A stretch of DNA of 64,000 nucleotides from Xanthomonas sp. DAR 34887. Its GTDB lineage: Bacteria; Pseudomonadota; Gammaproteobacteria; Xanthomonadales; Xanthomonadaceae. The stretch lies in NCBI RefSeq assembly GCF_041245805.1, contig NZ_CP162490.1, forward strand, positions 2,953,001-3,017,000, in the 5' to 3' direction. Below are positions 19,621 through 31,600 of the stretch, piece by piece. Every line of letters begins with the position of its first letter. The first letter of the stretch is position 1. The notes under the pieces were generated by a model. The model was given only the letters and a program-made list of their open reading frames with translations. It ran no database searches and was not told the DNA's origin. Made by a program: the position numbers and the translations under genes.

Positions 19621-22600
19621 TCAAGAACCTTCCGTTGTAATGGCTTTGGCTTCCATGGTCTTCCAGAAGCGTTCCCGGCTCTCGGATTTGGTGCGCATGC
19701 CTAACGCGGACGGCATGCGATCGGGGTTGGAGACGATGCCTTCGAGCAGCACGGTGATCTGTTCGAGCAGCATCGCCGCGCTGGCGTGATCGGGTTCGAC
19801 CGCGCGATACATCAAGCTCAGCTCCAGCGAATCGACATCGATCGCCGCGGCTACTTCCATGCGCGGCCGCAGGCCGCAGGGATACGCTTCCGAGGCAAGG
19901 TGGCGTTCGCCGTCCTCGCCCGGCGCGATCGGCGAACCGAAGCTCACAACGCAATCGAACAACTGCTCGCGCCCGACCCACTCGCCGATCCGTTCGATCG
20001 TCGTGCAGGCATGGCGATGCTTGCGTAGCAGGGTCGCCTGCAACTCGCCCAGCCATTCGAGCACCTTCTGCCGGCCGACCGTGCGCACCCGCACCGGCAG
20101 CAGGACCGGCTCGCCAGCACGATCGGCACCGAGCAGGCCGAACTGGGAATAGCGGGCATTGCTGTAGCGATTGAGCAACACCGCCCAGGCCGCGGCAATC
20201 AGGGTTTCCAGCGCGATGCTGTGGCGCGAACCGAAGGCTTGCAGCAGCTGCGTCAGTGCGGGATCGACCACCTCGGACACGACATGCACCGTGCCAGCCC
20301 CCTCGCCGCCCGGCGCCGCGGTTTCCAGCGACATGCGTTCGCCCAAGGCGACCACGGTATCGGTCGCGTCGCCCAGGTGGTCGACCCAGTACCGGCGCAC
20401 CCACTCGTCGTCGGGCTCGTCTGCCGCAGTCCGCACGGATGCGCCTTCGACGTCGGCGGACAGGACATCCGACAAGCGGCGCCATTCCGCGGATTGTTCC
20501 GCTGGTGCAGCGAGCTCTTCGGTTCGGCCGATGCCCAGGCAGTCGTCCGCCTCGGCGCCATCCGACCTCGATTGTGCCGAGGATCCGCCGTCCGGGACGA
20601 CCAGATTACGCAAGTCGCAACGTACCTGTTCGAACGGCGTGCCCGGGAACGAGGCACGCCGGCGCGACTGGCCGTGGTGAATCGCGGGCCAATCGATCGC
20701 TGCACCGCGGACCCACAGCTCGGCGAGCTTGTCGAGATCTCGGGCCCGCAGCAACGTGTCAACAAAGCCGTCTCCAGCATCGCCGTTCAGCAAACGCAAC
20801 ACGTCCAGCGAACCATGGGCTTCGATATCGCCGCAGAACACTCCACTACGGCCGCCGGTCTCGCTCGGGTGCTCCAGCGCCGCAATCAGCGCCTGTGCAT
20901 CGGCAGCAACCACTGCCAGACGATGGCGATAGGCGATACGCCCAACCTGCGAGGCGTATGCGAGGTCGGCGAATGCCGTCTGGGTCAATCCTTGCGCCGC
21001 CTGTTCGCGCATGAAGGCGGCAAGCGAACCTGCGTAGGCCTTCAACCCGTCCTGGCTGCGCGCCGACAGCACGAACAGGACCGGCGATGCGACGTTCGGG
21101 GCTCCGGCCGGTGCGGACGCATGCGATTCCACGATCACGAACGCATTGGAACCGCCCATGCCGAACGAGTTGATGCCGGCGATACGCGTGCCCTTGGCAT
21201 TGCGCGGCCATGCGGTCGCCGTATCGGGAAAACGCAGCGCCGAACCGGCATGATCGAAATTGCTGTTGATGCGGCGCAACTTCGCGCAAGGCGCGAATTC
21301 GCCGTGGCGCATGCTCAACAACACCTTGATCAGAGAACCGACGCCGGACGCCGCTTCCATGTGCCCGATACCCGCCTTGCTGCCGACCGCGCACCGACCG
21401 ACCGCGCTGGAAGTACGCCGCAGCGCATTGTCGAGCGCCTTCAATTCGATCGGATCGCCCAGTTCGGTACCGGTACCGTGCGCTTCGATGCAGTCGATGT
21501 CGTCGGCGACCAGGCCGGCATCGCGAATGCAATCGGCGGCGGTGTCTTCCATCGCCTGCAGATTCGGCATGAACTGCCCCGGCCCGGTGCCGAAGTGGCC
21601 GATACGCGAGGCGCGGATGACACCGTGGATATGGTCGCCATCGGCAATCGCGCGGCTGAGCCGCTTCAGCACCACCACCCCTGCACCCTCGCTCGGGACA
21701 AGACCGTTTGCGCCTTCATCGAAGGTCCGTTCCTTGCCGTCGGGCGACAAGACCTTCATGTCGTGCAACAACTGGTACTTGCTCTGATGCAGCGACAGAT
21801 TGACGCCGCCGACCAAGGCTACTTCGCAGTCGTCGGAAAGAATCGACTGTCGGGCCAGATGCAGTGCGGTCAGCCCGCCCGAGCATGCGGTGGAAACGGT
21901 CAGGCTGGGTCCATGGAAATTCATCACGAACGACAGGCGGTTCGACAATTCGCTGGCCACCGAACCCGGACCGATGTACTCGCGGCTAAGCCGCTGCACG
22001 TCGGCGGCGATACGGCTGAAGTCGTCGTTCATCGCGCCGACGAATACGCCGACCTTGCAGGCGGCCAAGGCCTGTGGCGTGTACGCGGCATCTTCGACAG
22101 CACGCCATGCGGTGCGCAGCAGCACGCGCAACTGCGGATCGGCCTTGTCGGCCTCGGCCTGTGACATGCGGAACAGCTTCGGATCGAACAGCTCGACATC
22201 GGACAGGAACCCCCCTGCGTCGGCGATCGACTGGCCCGAACGCGAGCGATAGTCGTTGAGCGAAGATGCGAATCCGCGCGTTGCCGGAACGCTGGTCAGG
22301 CAATCGCGGCCCTCGCGCAGATTGCGCCAGAACCGATCCAGGTCGGGCGAAGACGGAAACTCGCCGGCCATACCGATGATCGCGATGGCTTCGGCTGCGG
22401 CGGCGGGCGCGCGTCCGTTCGGCAACCGCTTGGAATGCGTTGGCGCCGCCGTCTTCTCGCGGGCCGGAGTCGGCAAGGCCGGCGCTGCGCTGGCGTCGCG
22501 AGTCGGGACTGCGGCTGCCACCGCACCGGCATCGGGGAAGAGCTGGCGCACCGCTTCCGGATGGCGAGCAAGCAGATAGTGCGCGAGCTGAGCGGCACTG

Positions 22601-25600
22601 TCGTATTCGAACAGCGCGGTCTTCGGCAGTTCGGCGAAATCCGCGCGCAATGCGGTGTGCAATTCGAGCATCAACACCGAATCCATCCCGCACTGCTCGA
22701 AGCTGGTGCGCGAGCAGATGGCCGAAACCTGGGTCTTGGTGACCGCGGCCATACGTTGCTTGATGAGGTGTTCAACCTCGCTACCCAACGCGGCGTCGAC
22801 CGTGCCCGCATCCGCTGCACGTTGCTTGGCTGGCGTCACTTTTGGCTCGGCGCGCACAGTGAGCTTGGTTGCAACCGGCGCAGTGTCGCGCATCGTGGGC
22901 CTGGCATCGGCCATACGCATCGCAGCGGTGCGCTCGACCGTGGCCGGCGTGTCCATCTGCGGCTCGACACCCTCTGCCAGACGCAAGGTCTTCGCAATGC
23001 GCTGCGGGTCGCCGACGGTCACCAGCACACGGCCCTGCGCCGAACGCAACAGCGTGCCGAGGATCTCCAAGCCTTCGGCCTCGTTCAGCGCCTGCATGCC
23101 GGAGAACCCGAACACCACCGAATCGCCCCCTGTGATTTCCATACCGCCGGTCGCCCACAATGGCCAGCCGATCGACAGGCTGCGGCCCTGACGCAGTCCG
23201 CGGGCGCGCTGCGCCTCGCGCCACAGCGCATAGCCGTCCATGAAACGGTTGCCGGCAGCATATGCGCCGGATCCCAGATCGCCGATCAGCGCCGAGACCG
23301 ACGAGAATGCGACGAAGAAATCCAGCGGCAACAACGCGGTCGCGCGGTCAAGCGCGATCAAGCCGTCGACCTTGGGCGCGAGCAGCGCGTTGAAGCCCAC
23401 ATCGTCGAGTTCGAGAATGGAGCGATCGCTGGCGGCGCCGGCGCAGTGAACGACGCCACTTAGGCCGCCGAGTTCACGTTCGGCCACCGCCACCAATGTC
23501 GCAACCGCCATCGGATCGGCGATATCGACGCTGCGGTATTCGACGTGCGCGCCGAGCGCACGGATCGCATCCAATATCCCGCACGCGCTCGCCGGCACCT
23601 CGGCCGAGCGACCGCACAGCAGCAGCCTCGCCCGGCACTTGGTGGCCAACCAATGCGCCACCGCCAGACCGAGCTTGCCCGCGCCGCCGGTGATCAGATA
23701 CGTGCCGGCGTCGCGCAAGGGCAATGCGGCGCTCGCATCGTGCGCGGCCATCGGCAGGGCGCGCAGGGTACGGCGATGCCGGAGGCCGCCGCGCCAGGCG
23801 ATTTCGCTGGCGCCGAAGCCGGCATCCACGTCCAGTTCGTCGACGATCGTCCGCGCACACACATCGATCCCATCTCGATCTTCGCTGAGTGTGGACAGTT
23901 CGAAGCGATGATTGGCCATCAACAGCGAACGGGCATATCCGATGATCGCCTCGTGTTGCGGCTGGACGTCGCCGTGGTCGCGATAGGCATATAGCAGCCG
24001 CACCGCGGCGCCGGGATTGATCCGCTCCGAGGCGACGAACAACTGGCGTACCGACTGCAGCCCACGATGCAAAGCGCTCGCGCCGATGCCATCGGCCGAC
24101 CATGCGCCATCGGGCGTGCCGTTCCAGATCACGATGCGCTCCGGCAGCAGATCGCGATCGCGCAGGGACTCGAACAGAGCCCATGCACTCGCGGCATTGA
24201 ACGGATCGAACCGATCCGGCGCGGACACATCTTCCCCATGTACGGCGAATGCAACCGCAATGCCGCGATCGCCCTCGGGCAACGCGCGAACCACACCTTG
24301 CGCAAGACCCATGTCGTCGGCGACCACCAATACCGTACGTGCGGCGCGGTGTGCCGTTGCGACCGGCGCTGGCGGCGCCGGCAACCAGTGATCGTCGAAG
24401 AACTGCACCGCGCGGGCCTGCGCCTCCTGACGCACCAGCGCACGGCCACTGAATCCGTGCAATTTCGCCAGCACGCGTCCATCCGCGTCGGTCACCAGGA
24501 TGTCGTACTTGTACGCGGTCGCCTCGGTAATGGGTACCAAACCAGGCGGCAGTGCGGCCGCCAGCGCGTCGCGACTGCGCACGACATGCGCATAGCAGGT
24601 TTCGGTCAGCGGGTGGCGAATCTCCAGTTCGTCCAGTGCGAACGGCACGATCGGCACGACCGGATTGCCGCTGGTGGCCACCTCGACCGCCAGCCCGGCG
24701 CGCAGCACAGCATCGAGCAAGGAAGGGTGCAGACCGAATTGGCTGAGGCCCGAGCGCAGATGCACCGGCAGGCGCAGTTCGCATAGCGCGCCTTCGGCCA
24801 GGCGATAGCGAGCCTGGGTCACCTTGAAAGACGGGCCGAAATGGAAGCCCATGCGGCGGAAGGCGGAGTAGATCTCTTCCTGATCGCGTTCGATGCGCGT
24901 CCCGCGTGCGACGATGGCCGGGATATCCAGCCATTCGTCGACGACCTCGTCTCCGGAATCCTGAAACACCAGCTCGCCGTCCGCGCAGATCGCCGCATCG
25001 GACTCGCGCAGGACATCGAATTGCAGTCCGGCCTCGTCGCTGTGCATGCGGATCGTCAGCGCATCGGGCATGCCGGCAATTTCGAAAGGCTGGCGCCAGG
25101 CGAAATTGCGGATCCGCGACACACGCCAACCTTCACCCGCCGCAAGGTCGCCGGCCGCACGCGCCATTTCCAGATAGGCAACGCCGGGCAGAATCTTGCG
25201 GTCGCGATCGGTATGGACGATGTGGTCGCGCAGATAGAACTCCTGACCATCGAAGCGCTTGCGATAGATCTGCGTGGCGAGCGTGGACAGGTTGCGATCG
25301 ATCAGCGGATGCGGAGCGTCGGCAACCGCGTCCCCTCGCTTTTCGTCGACCCAGTAGCGCTGCGTGACAAACGGCATGGTCGGGAACGGCACACGGCGCG
25401 GTCGGGCGCTACCGGCGTCGACCGGATACAGGGCGTCGACATAACGTGTCCAATCCACGTCGAGCATCGACACCCAGGCACGTGCCAACTGCAGCAGGCG
25501 GCCGCCGGCGATCAAGGTACGGATGATCGCGTCGCGCTCGCCTACCTCGACGATCGCTTCGAGCTTCTCGCCTTGCCGTCGCGGTGAACCGCGCAGCACG

Positions 25601-28600
25601 CCCTCGATGCTGGAGCCGGCGCGACACGCGCGCAACGCGTTCAACAGCTCGGCAACGCTGGTCGCGACGATCGCGAGGCGCTCGTCCATCGTCTCGCGAC
25701 CGATCTGCGAGGAATAGGCGAGCGAACGAAGGTCCAGGCCGACGTCCGGATCTCCGCCGCGCTCCAGGAACGCGATCATGCGATCGACGTAGCGCATCAG
25801 GCGCTCTTCCCCATCGGCCGACAGCACGAACAGCACCGGCCGACCGTCGGCGACCGCCGGCGCGGTCCGCGGATGATCCTCGATCAGGCAATGCGCGTTG
25901 GCGCCGCCCGCACCGAAGGAACTCAAACCGGCGCGACGTGGGCTGCGCGAGCCGCTCGCGATCCACGGCTCCTGTTGCTGAACCACGCGGAAAGGAGCCT
26001 GGGTGAAATCGATGTTCGGATTCGCCGGCGAAGCATGCAGGGACGGCGCGATGGCGTCGTGGCGGAACTGCAGCAGGATCTTGGTCAATCCGGCGATGGC
26101 CGCAGCCGACTCCAGATGGCCGACGTTGGACTTGACCGAACCGATGCGACACTTCTCGCGGTTCGATTCCGCAACGCCGAAGGATGCGGAGGCCGAATCG
26201 AACGCGCGGCTCAGCCCGGCGATCTCGATCGGATCGCCCAGGGACGTGCCGGTACCGTGAGCTTCGATGTAATCGATGCTGCGCGGATCCCAACCGGCGC
26301 GGCTGAGCGCCTTGCCGATCACATTGGTCTGCTCGACCTGATTCGGCACGGTGTAGCCGTTGGTCTTGCCGCCGTGATTGAGACTGGTCGCTTTGATCAC
26401 GCCGTAGACATGGTCGCCGTCCTGGATCGCCTGACTCAAACGCTTGAGCATCACTGCGCCGACACCCTCCCCCGGCACGTAACCGTCGCCGTCGGCGCCG
26501 AACGCGCGGCAGCGACCGTCGCTGGACAGGAACTGCGCGGCGGACAACTTCTGGTACTTGTTGGGATGCACGATCACGTTGACGCCGCCGGCGATCGCCA
26601 TGTCGCAATCACCGTTGTGGATGGCGCGACACGCCAAATGGATCGCGGTCAGCGAGGAGGAGCACATCGTATCGACGGCCATGCTCGGGCCGTTGAAATT
26701 CATGAAGTACGAAACGCGGTTGGCGATCGAGGAGAATGGTGGATTCGGCCGCCCCGACTTGAGCTGCTCCTCGGTAACGTCGATCTGAGCGTAGTAGCCC
26801 CACATCACCCCGACGTACACGCCGACAGACCGGCCCTTGAGCGATTGCCGGGTCTGGCAGGCGTCCTCGACGCATTCCCACGCGGTCTGCAGGAACAAGC
26901 GCTCCTGCGGGTCGATCAGTTCGGCCTCACGCGCGGAAATATTGAAGAAACGCGCGTCGAACTGATCCACGTCGTCGACGAATCCGCCCCACTTGCTGTA
27001 GACCGCGCCCTTGAGCGTTCGGTCGGGGTGGAAGTAACGGCCATGGTCCCACCGCGACAACGGAATCTCGCTGACGCTGTCGCGGCCGGCCGAAAGATTC
27101 TGCCAGAACGCGTGCAGATCGTTCGCGCCAGGATAGCGGCCGCTGAGGCCGACGATGGCGATGTCTTCCGGCTCGAAGCGATCCGCGTCGCCACGCAGAC
27201 GGCGGAATTCGCTCGGCGCGGCAAGCCCGCGCCGTCTTGCGGGCATGGAATCTCGCGCGTTCGCTTGCGCATGCGTTTCCGTACCGATCTTCTCAGCGCG
27301 TCCGTCCCGCCACTGCAGTTCTGCGGCCCAATCGGCCAGCGTGTCGTGACGGTAGGGAGCGGACGCGTCCACACCTTCAAAATCCTGCGCCAGGGCATGC
27401 AGCACAGTGAGGATGTTGACCGCGTCCAGCGGCCAATGCGCGATCGGCGTGTCGACGCTGCAGTTCGCGGCTTCCGCGCCGAGAATCCGCCGCAGTTGCC
27501 GGAACAGATGGTCCCGAACTCCCATGTCGTCGCTTTCCGCGGCCATCGGCGCCTCGCCGCTCGCGCTGGCGGAGACGATGGATGCTGTCAGCGCGACTGC
27601 GGGGCTGGCTCCGGCCAAGAACTGGGCGGCCTCCGGGAAGGTCTCGGCCAAATGCTCGGCCAAACTGGCGACGTCCTGGTACTCGAAGAACAGCGTTTTG
27701 GAGACGGCGCCGAAGGCCGCTTCCAGCCGTCCGGTCAGCTTGACGATCATCACCGAATCGATGCCGTAGTGCTCCAACGGCGCGTGCGGATCGATGTCGT
27801 ATGGACCCAGACCAACCGTTTCCGCCAGAACGCGACGCAAGAACTCCTGCGCGGCCCGCCTGGGCGCATCGACGGAGAGAAGCGGAGCTTGCGCCACAAC
27901 GGCGGCTTGCGTCGTCGACACGTGTCCGTCGATGGCCGGCGCCATCGCGCGCAACGCCTCGGCGTGATTTTCCGCGAGGTAGTCGGCGATGCCGGACAAT
28001 TCCTGGTACTCGAAGAACAGCGTCTTGGGCACTTCTCCGAAACGCAGCTCCAATTCGCGATTCAAGGCCGCGATCATGACCGAATCGATGCCGTAGTTTT
28101 CCAGCGACGCATGCGGATCGATCTGCGCTGGCGCAAGCTTGGTGACATTGGCAAGCAATTCGACCAGACGCGAGGTCGCGATCGCCTGCAGCGCTTGCGT
28201 ATCAACCGTGCTCGACGTTGCCGCAACCACCGAAGACTGCATCGTCGCCGGCAAGGCCTTGGCCATCACCGGCTTCGGTGTCGTACGACCGCGCGCGAGC
28301 AGTGACAGTTGCGGTGCGGACTGAATGGTGAGCTGCTCGATGCGCACCAGTACCCGGCCCTGCGCATCGCACACGCTCAGGTCGAAGTGCGATTGCTCCG
28401 GCGTCGTAGCCCCGTGCACGATCGCGCTCCTGCGCGCATGCACGAGCACCTGTTCGCCCGGGATCGCGAGAATCTCGATCCGGCGCAACCGCACCGGCAC
28501 GCGGATGCCATCGGCGCTCGCATTGAATCCGCCGACGCCGAGACTGACCCGGATGGCGCCGTCGATCAATGACGGATGCAGCACGAAATCGCCCGCCTTC

Positions 28601-31600
28601 ACCCCTACGCTATGCGGCAGACGCAATAAACCCAGTGCCTCGTCGGCGTTGTGACGCAGGCTTTTGAAGACCTGGAAGCTTTCGCCAAAGGCGAAGCCCA
28701 TGGACGAGAACACGGCCTCCACATCGACGCCGTCGAGCGCGACCGTTCGGGCCGCAATCGCGGCCAGGTCCACGCCTGCAACCTCGCCAGCGCCGAAAGC
28801 ATCGCCAAGCACGATCGCACCATCGGCATACGGCTGTTGCGCGTCGCCGCCGACGGCGTCGATAGCGAACGCAACGGCCCCACGTTCAGGCAGCAGCGAA
28901 ATCCGCACGGGTTGCGGCGCATCGTTGACGATGATCGGCCTGTACCAATGCACATCCTCGATCGCCGCCACCACGCGGCCGGGCGCGGCCAGCCGCGCCG
29001 CCTGCAAGGCCAGTTCGAGATACACCACGCCCGGCAGGACCCGGTTATCGCCTAAACGATGATCGCGCAGATAGAACGCATCGGGGTGGAACGTCTTCAG
29101 GAAGGCCTGTTCTTCCAAGGTGGACACATTGGCGTCGATCAACGGGTGCAATGCGGCAATGCCGCCCTCGCCGCTCGCGCCGACGTCAGCCGTCTCGATC
29201 CAGTAACGCTGACGTTGGAAGGCGTACCCCGGCAATGGCACGCGCCGCCTGCCGCCGGCGACATGCAACGCCCGCCAGTCGACCGATACGCCGTCCACCC
29301 AGGCCTGCGCCAAAGCGGCTAGATCGCGAGCAGCAAGTGATTCCGCCAACCGTGCCGCGGCGGCGGCGGCGCGCGCGGCTATCGCAGGGTCGCGTTTGGC
29401 GGTATCGCGATGGCCGGACCAGGCTTGCGTGGCGAGCATGCCCTTCTCGGCATACAGGCGCAGCGCATCCAGCGACTCGCGCCGCGATGCAACCACGAAC
29501 GCGACGCGGACTTCCATCGCGATGCGGCCGATCTGCAAGGTATATGCCGCATCCTGCAAACCGATGGTCGGATCGTCCTGCAAACGTTGGGCCAGCCCGG
29601 CGGCCATTTCGCGCAAGGCGCTGTCGCGGCGCGCGGACAGCACGACGACGACCGGCGCCTCGGGGTCGGAATTGCCGCGAACTTCCTCGATGTATTCTTC
29701 GACGATCAGATGGCCGTTGCTGCCGCCGGCGCCGAACGAGCTGATGCCCGCCAGCCGCGGCAATTCCCTGCGCATCCCGGCCTGTTCGACGACCGGACGC
29801 AACCAGGGCTGCAAGCTGCGCTGCACCCGGAACGGGCTGTGCGCGAAATCGATGTAGGGATTGGGGGTATCGGAATGAATCGACGGCACCAGACTGCGAT
29901 GCCGCATCTGCAGCAGCACCTTGGTCAAGCCGGCGATGCCGGCCGCCGCTTCGAGATGGCCTAGGTTGGACTTGGCCGAACCGATCGCACAGTACTGATG
30001 CTCGCTTTGGGCGAAGGCCTTGGTCAGCCCTGCGACCTCGATCGGATCGCCCAGGCTCGTGCCGGTGCCATGTGCCTCGACATAGCTGATATGGCGCGCA
30101 TCCACGCCCGCCGCATCCAGCGCGTCCTGTACCAGCGCCGCTTGACGCTTGGGATTGGGCACGGTGAAACCGGAAGCCTTGCCCCCATGGTTGATCGACG
30201 AGCCGCGGATGATGCCGTAGATGTGGTCGCCGTCGCGACGCGCCTGAGCGAGGGATTTCAACACCACGGCGCCGACGCCTTCGCCAGGCACATAGCCGTT
30301 GCCACCCTCGCCGAAAGCGCGGCAGCGGCCGTCGCTGGACAGGAAATGCATGTCCGAGAGCAGGTTGTACTTGTTCGGATGCAACGACAGGTTGACCGCG
30401 CCGGCGATGGCGACGTCGATCTCGCCCGCGCCGATCGCCTGACAGGCGAGATGGATCGCGGTCAGCGAGGACGAACAGGCGGTATCGATGGTCAGACTAG
30501 GACCGGAAAAATTGAACTGATACGAAACCCGATTGGCCACGGCCCAATAGAAGCTGTGCGGAACCACCCAGCTGTCGCGCGGGCGGTCCACGCCGTGCAG
30601 CTGGTAATCGCCCCACATCAAACCGGCATAGACGCCGACCGGGTTTTCGCGGTGGCCACGCGCCTGCGCCAGCGTGTCCGGCGTATACCCGGCATCTTCG
30701 ATCGCGTGCGAGGCGATCTCCAGGAAAAGGCGTTCGTTTGGATCGATGTTCTCCGCTTCCTTGGGCGAGATATTGAAGAACAGCGGATCGAACTGATCGA
30801 CGCCGCGCAGGAAGCCGCCCCACCGGCTGTAGCTGTTGGCGCGCGTCGCTTCGCCCGGCTGGAAACGGAACTTCGCCGCCAGATCCGGCCTGTCGGCGGG
30901 AATTTCCTCGACGCAGTCGCGGCCCAGTCGCAGGTTGTCCCAGAATGCGTCCAGCGTTTCCGCTTGCGGATAGCGGCCTGCCAGACCGATGATCGCAATG
31001 TCGTCGCGGTGCGGCGGGGATAGGGACCCGGCGGCGCGGCTGCGGGTCGGCGATGACACCGCGTAGGCCGCAGCACGCCCGGACTCGTGCGCGACGACCG
31101 GCGCAGGCGGCGGGTTCGATGCAGCGTCTGCGCCCCTTGCCGCGGCGATCTCGACCACGGCTTGCGTAGGACGCGCAATCGCGCGGCACCGGTCCGGATG
31201 CTGTTCGATGAAGTACGCGCTGAGTTCGCCCAGCGTCTGGTATTCGAAGAACAGGGTTTTCGGCAGCGTGCCGAAGGATTTTTCCAGATCGGCGATGAGA
31301 TCGATCATCACCACCGAATCGAAACCGTAATCCTTGAACGAGCGGTCCGGCTCGAAGTCGGCGGAAATACCGAGCTGGGACGCGAACAAGTTCGCAAGAA
31401 AACGCGATACAGGCGCGCGCCAGGCGGAAGGGGCCTCATCGATGTGGCTCTCGTCGGCGCCCGGCGCAACGGCGGCGATCGCGGCGGCCGCCGACTGGCG
31501 ATCCTCGGCGATCACACCGAGCACCTCACGCACCTTGTCGATATCGCCGGCCGGCATCACCACGACTTGCGGCTGCGCTTGCGCGATCGCGTAGTCCAGC

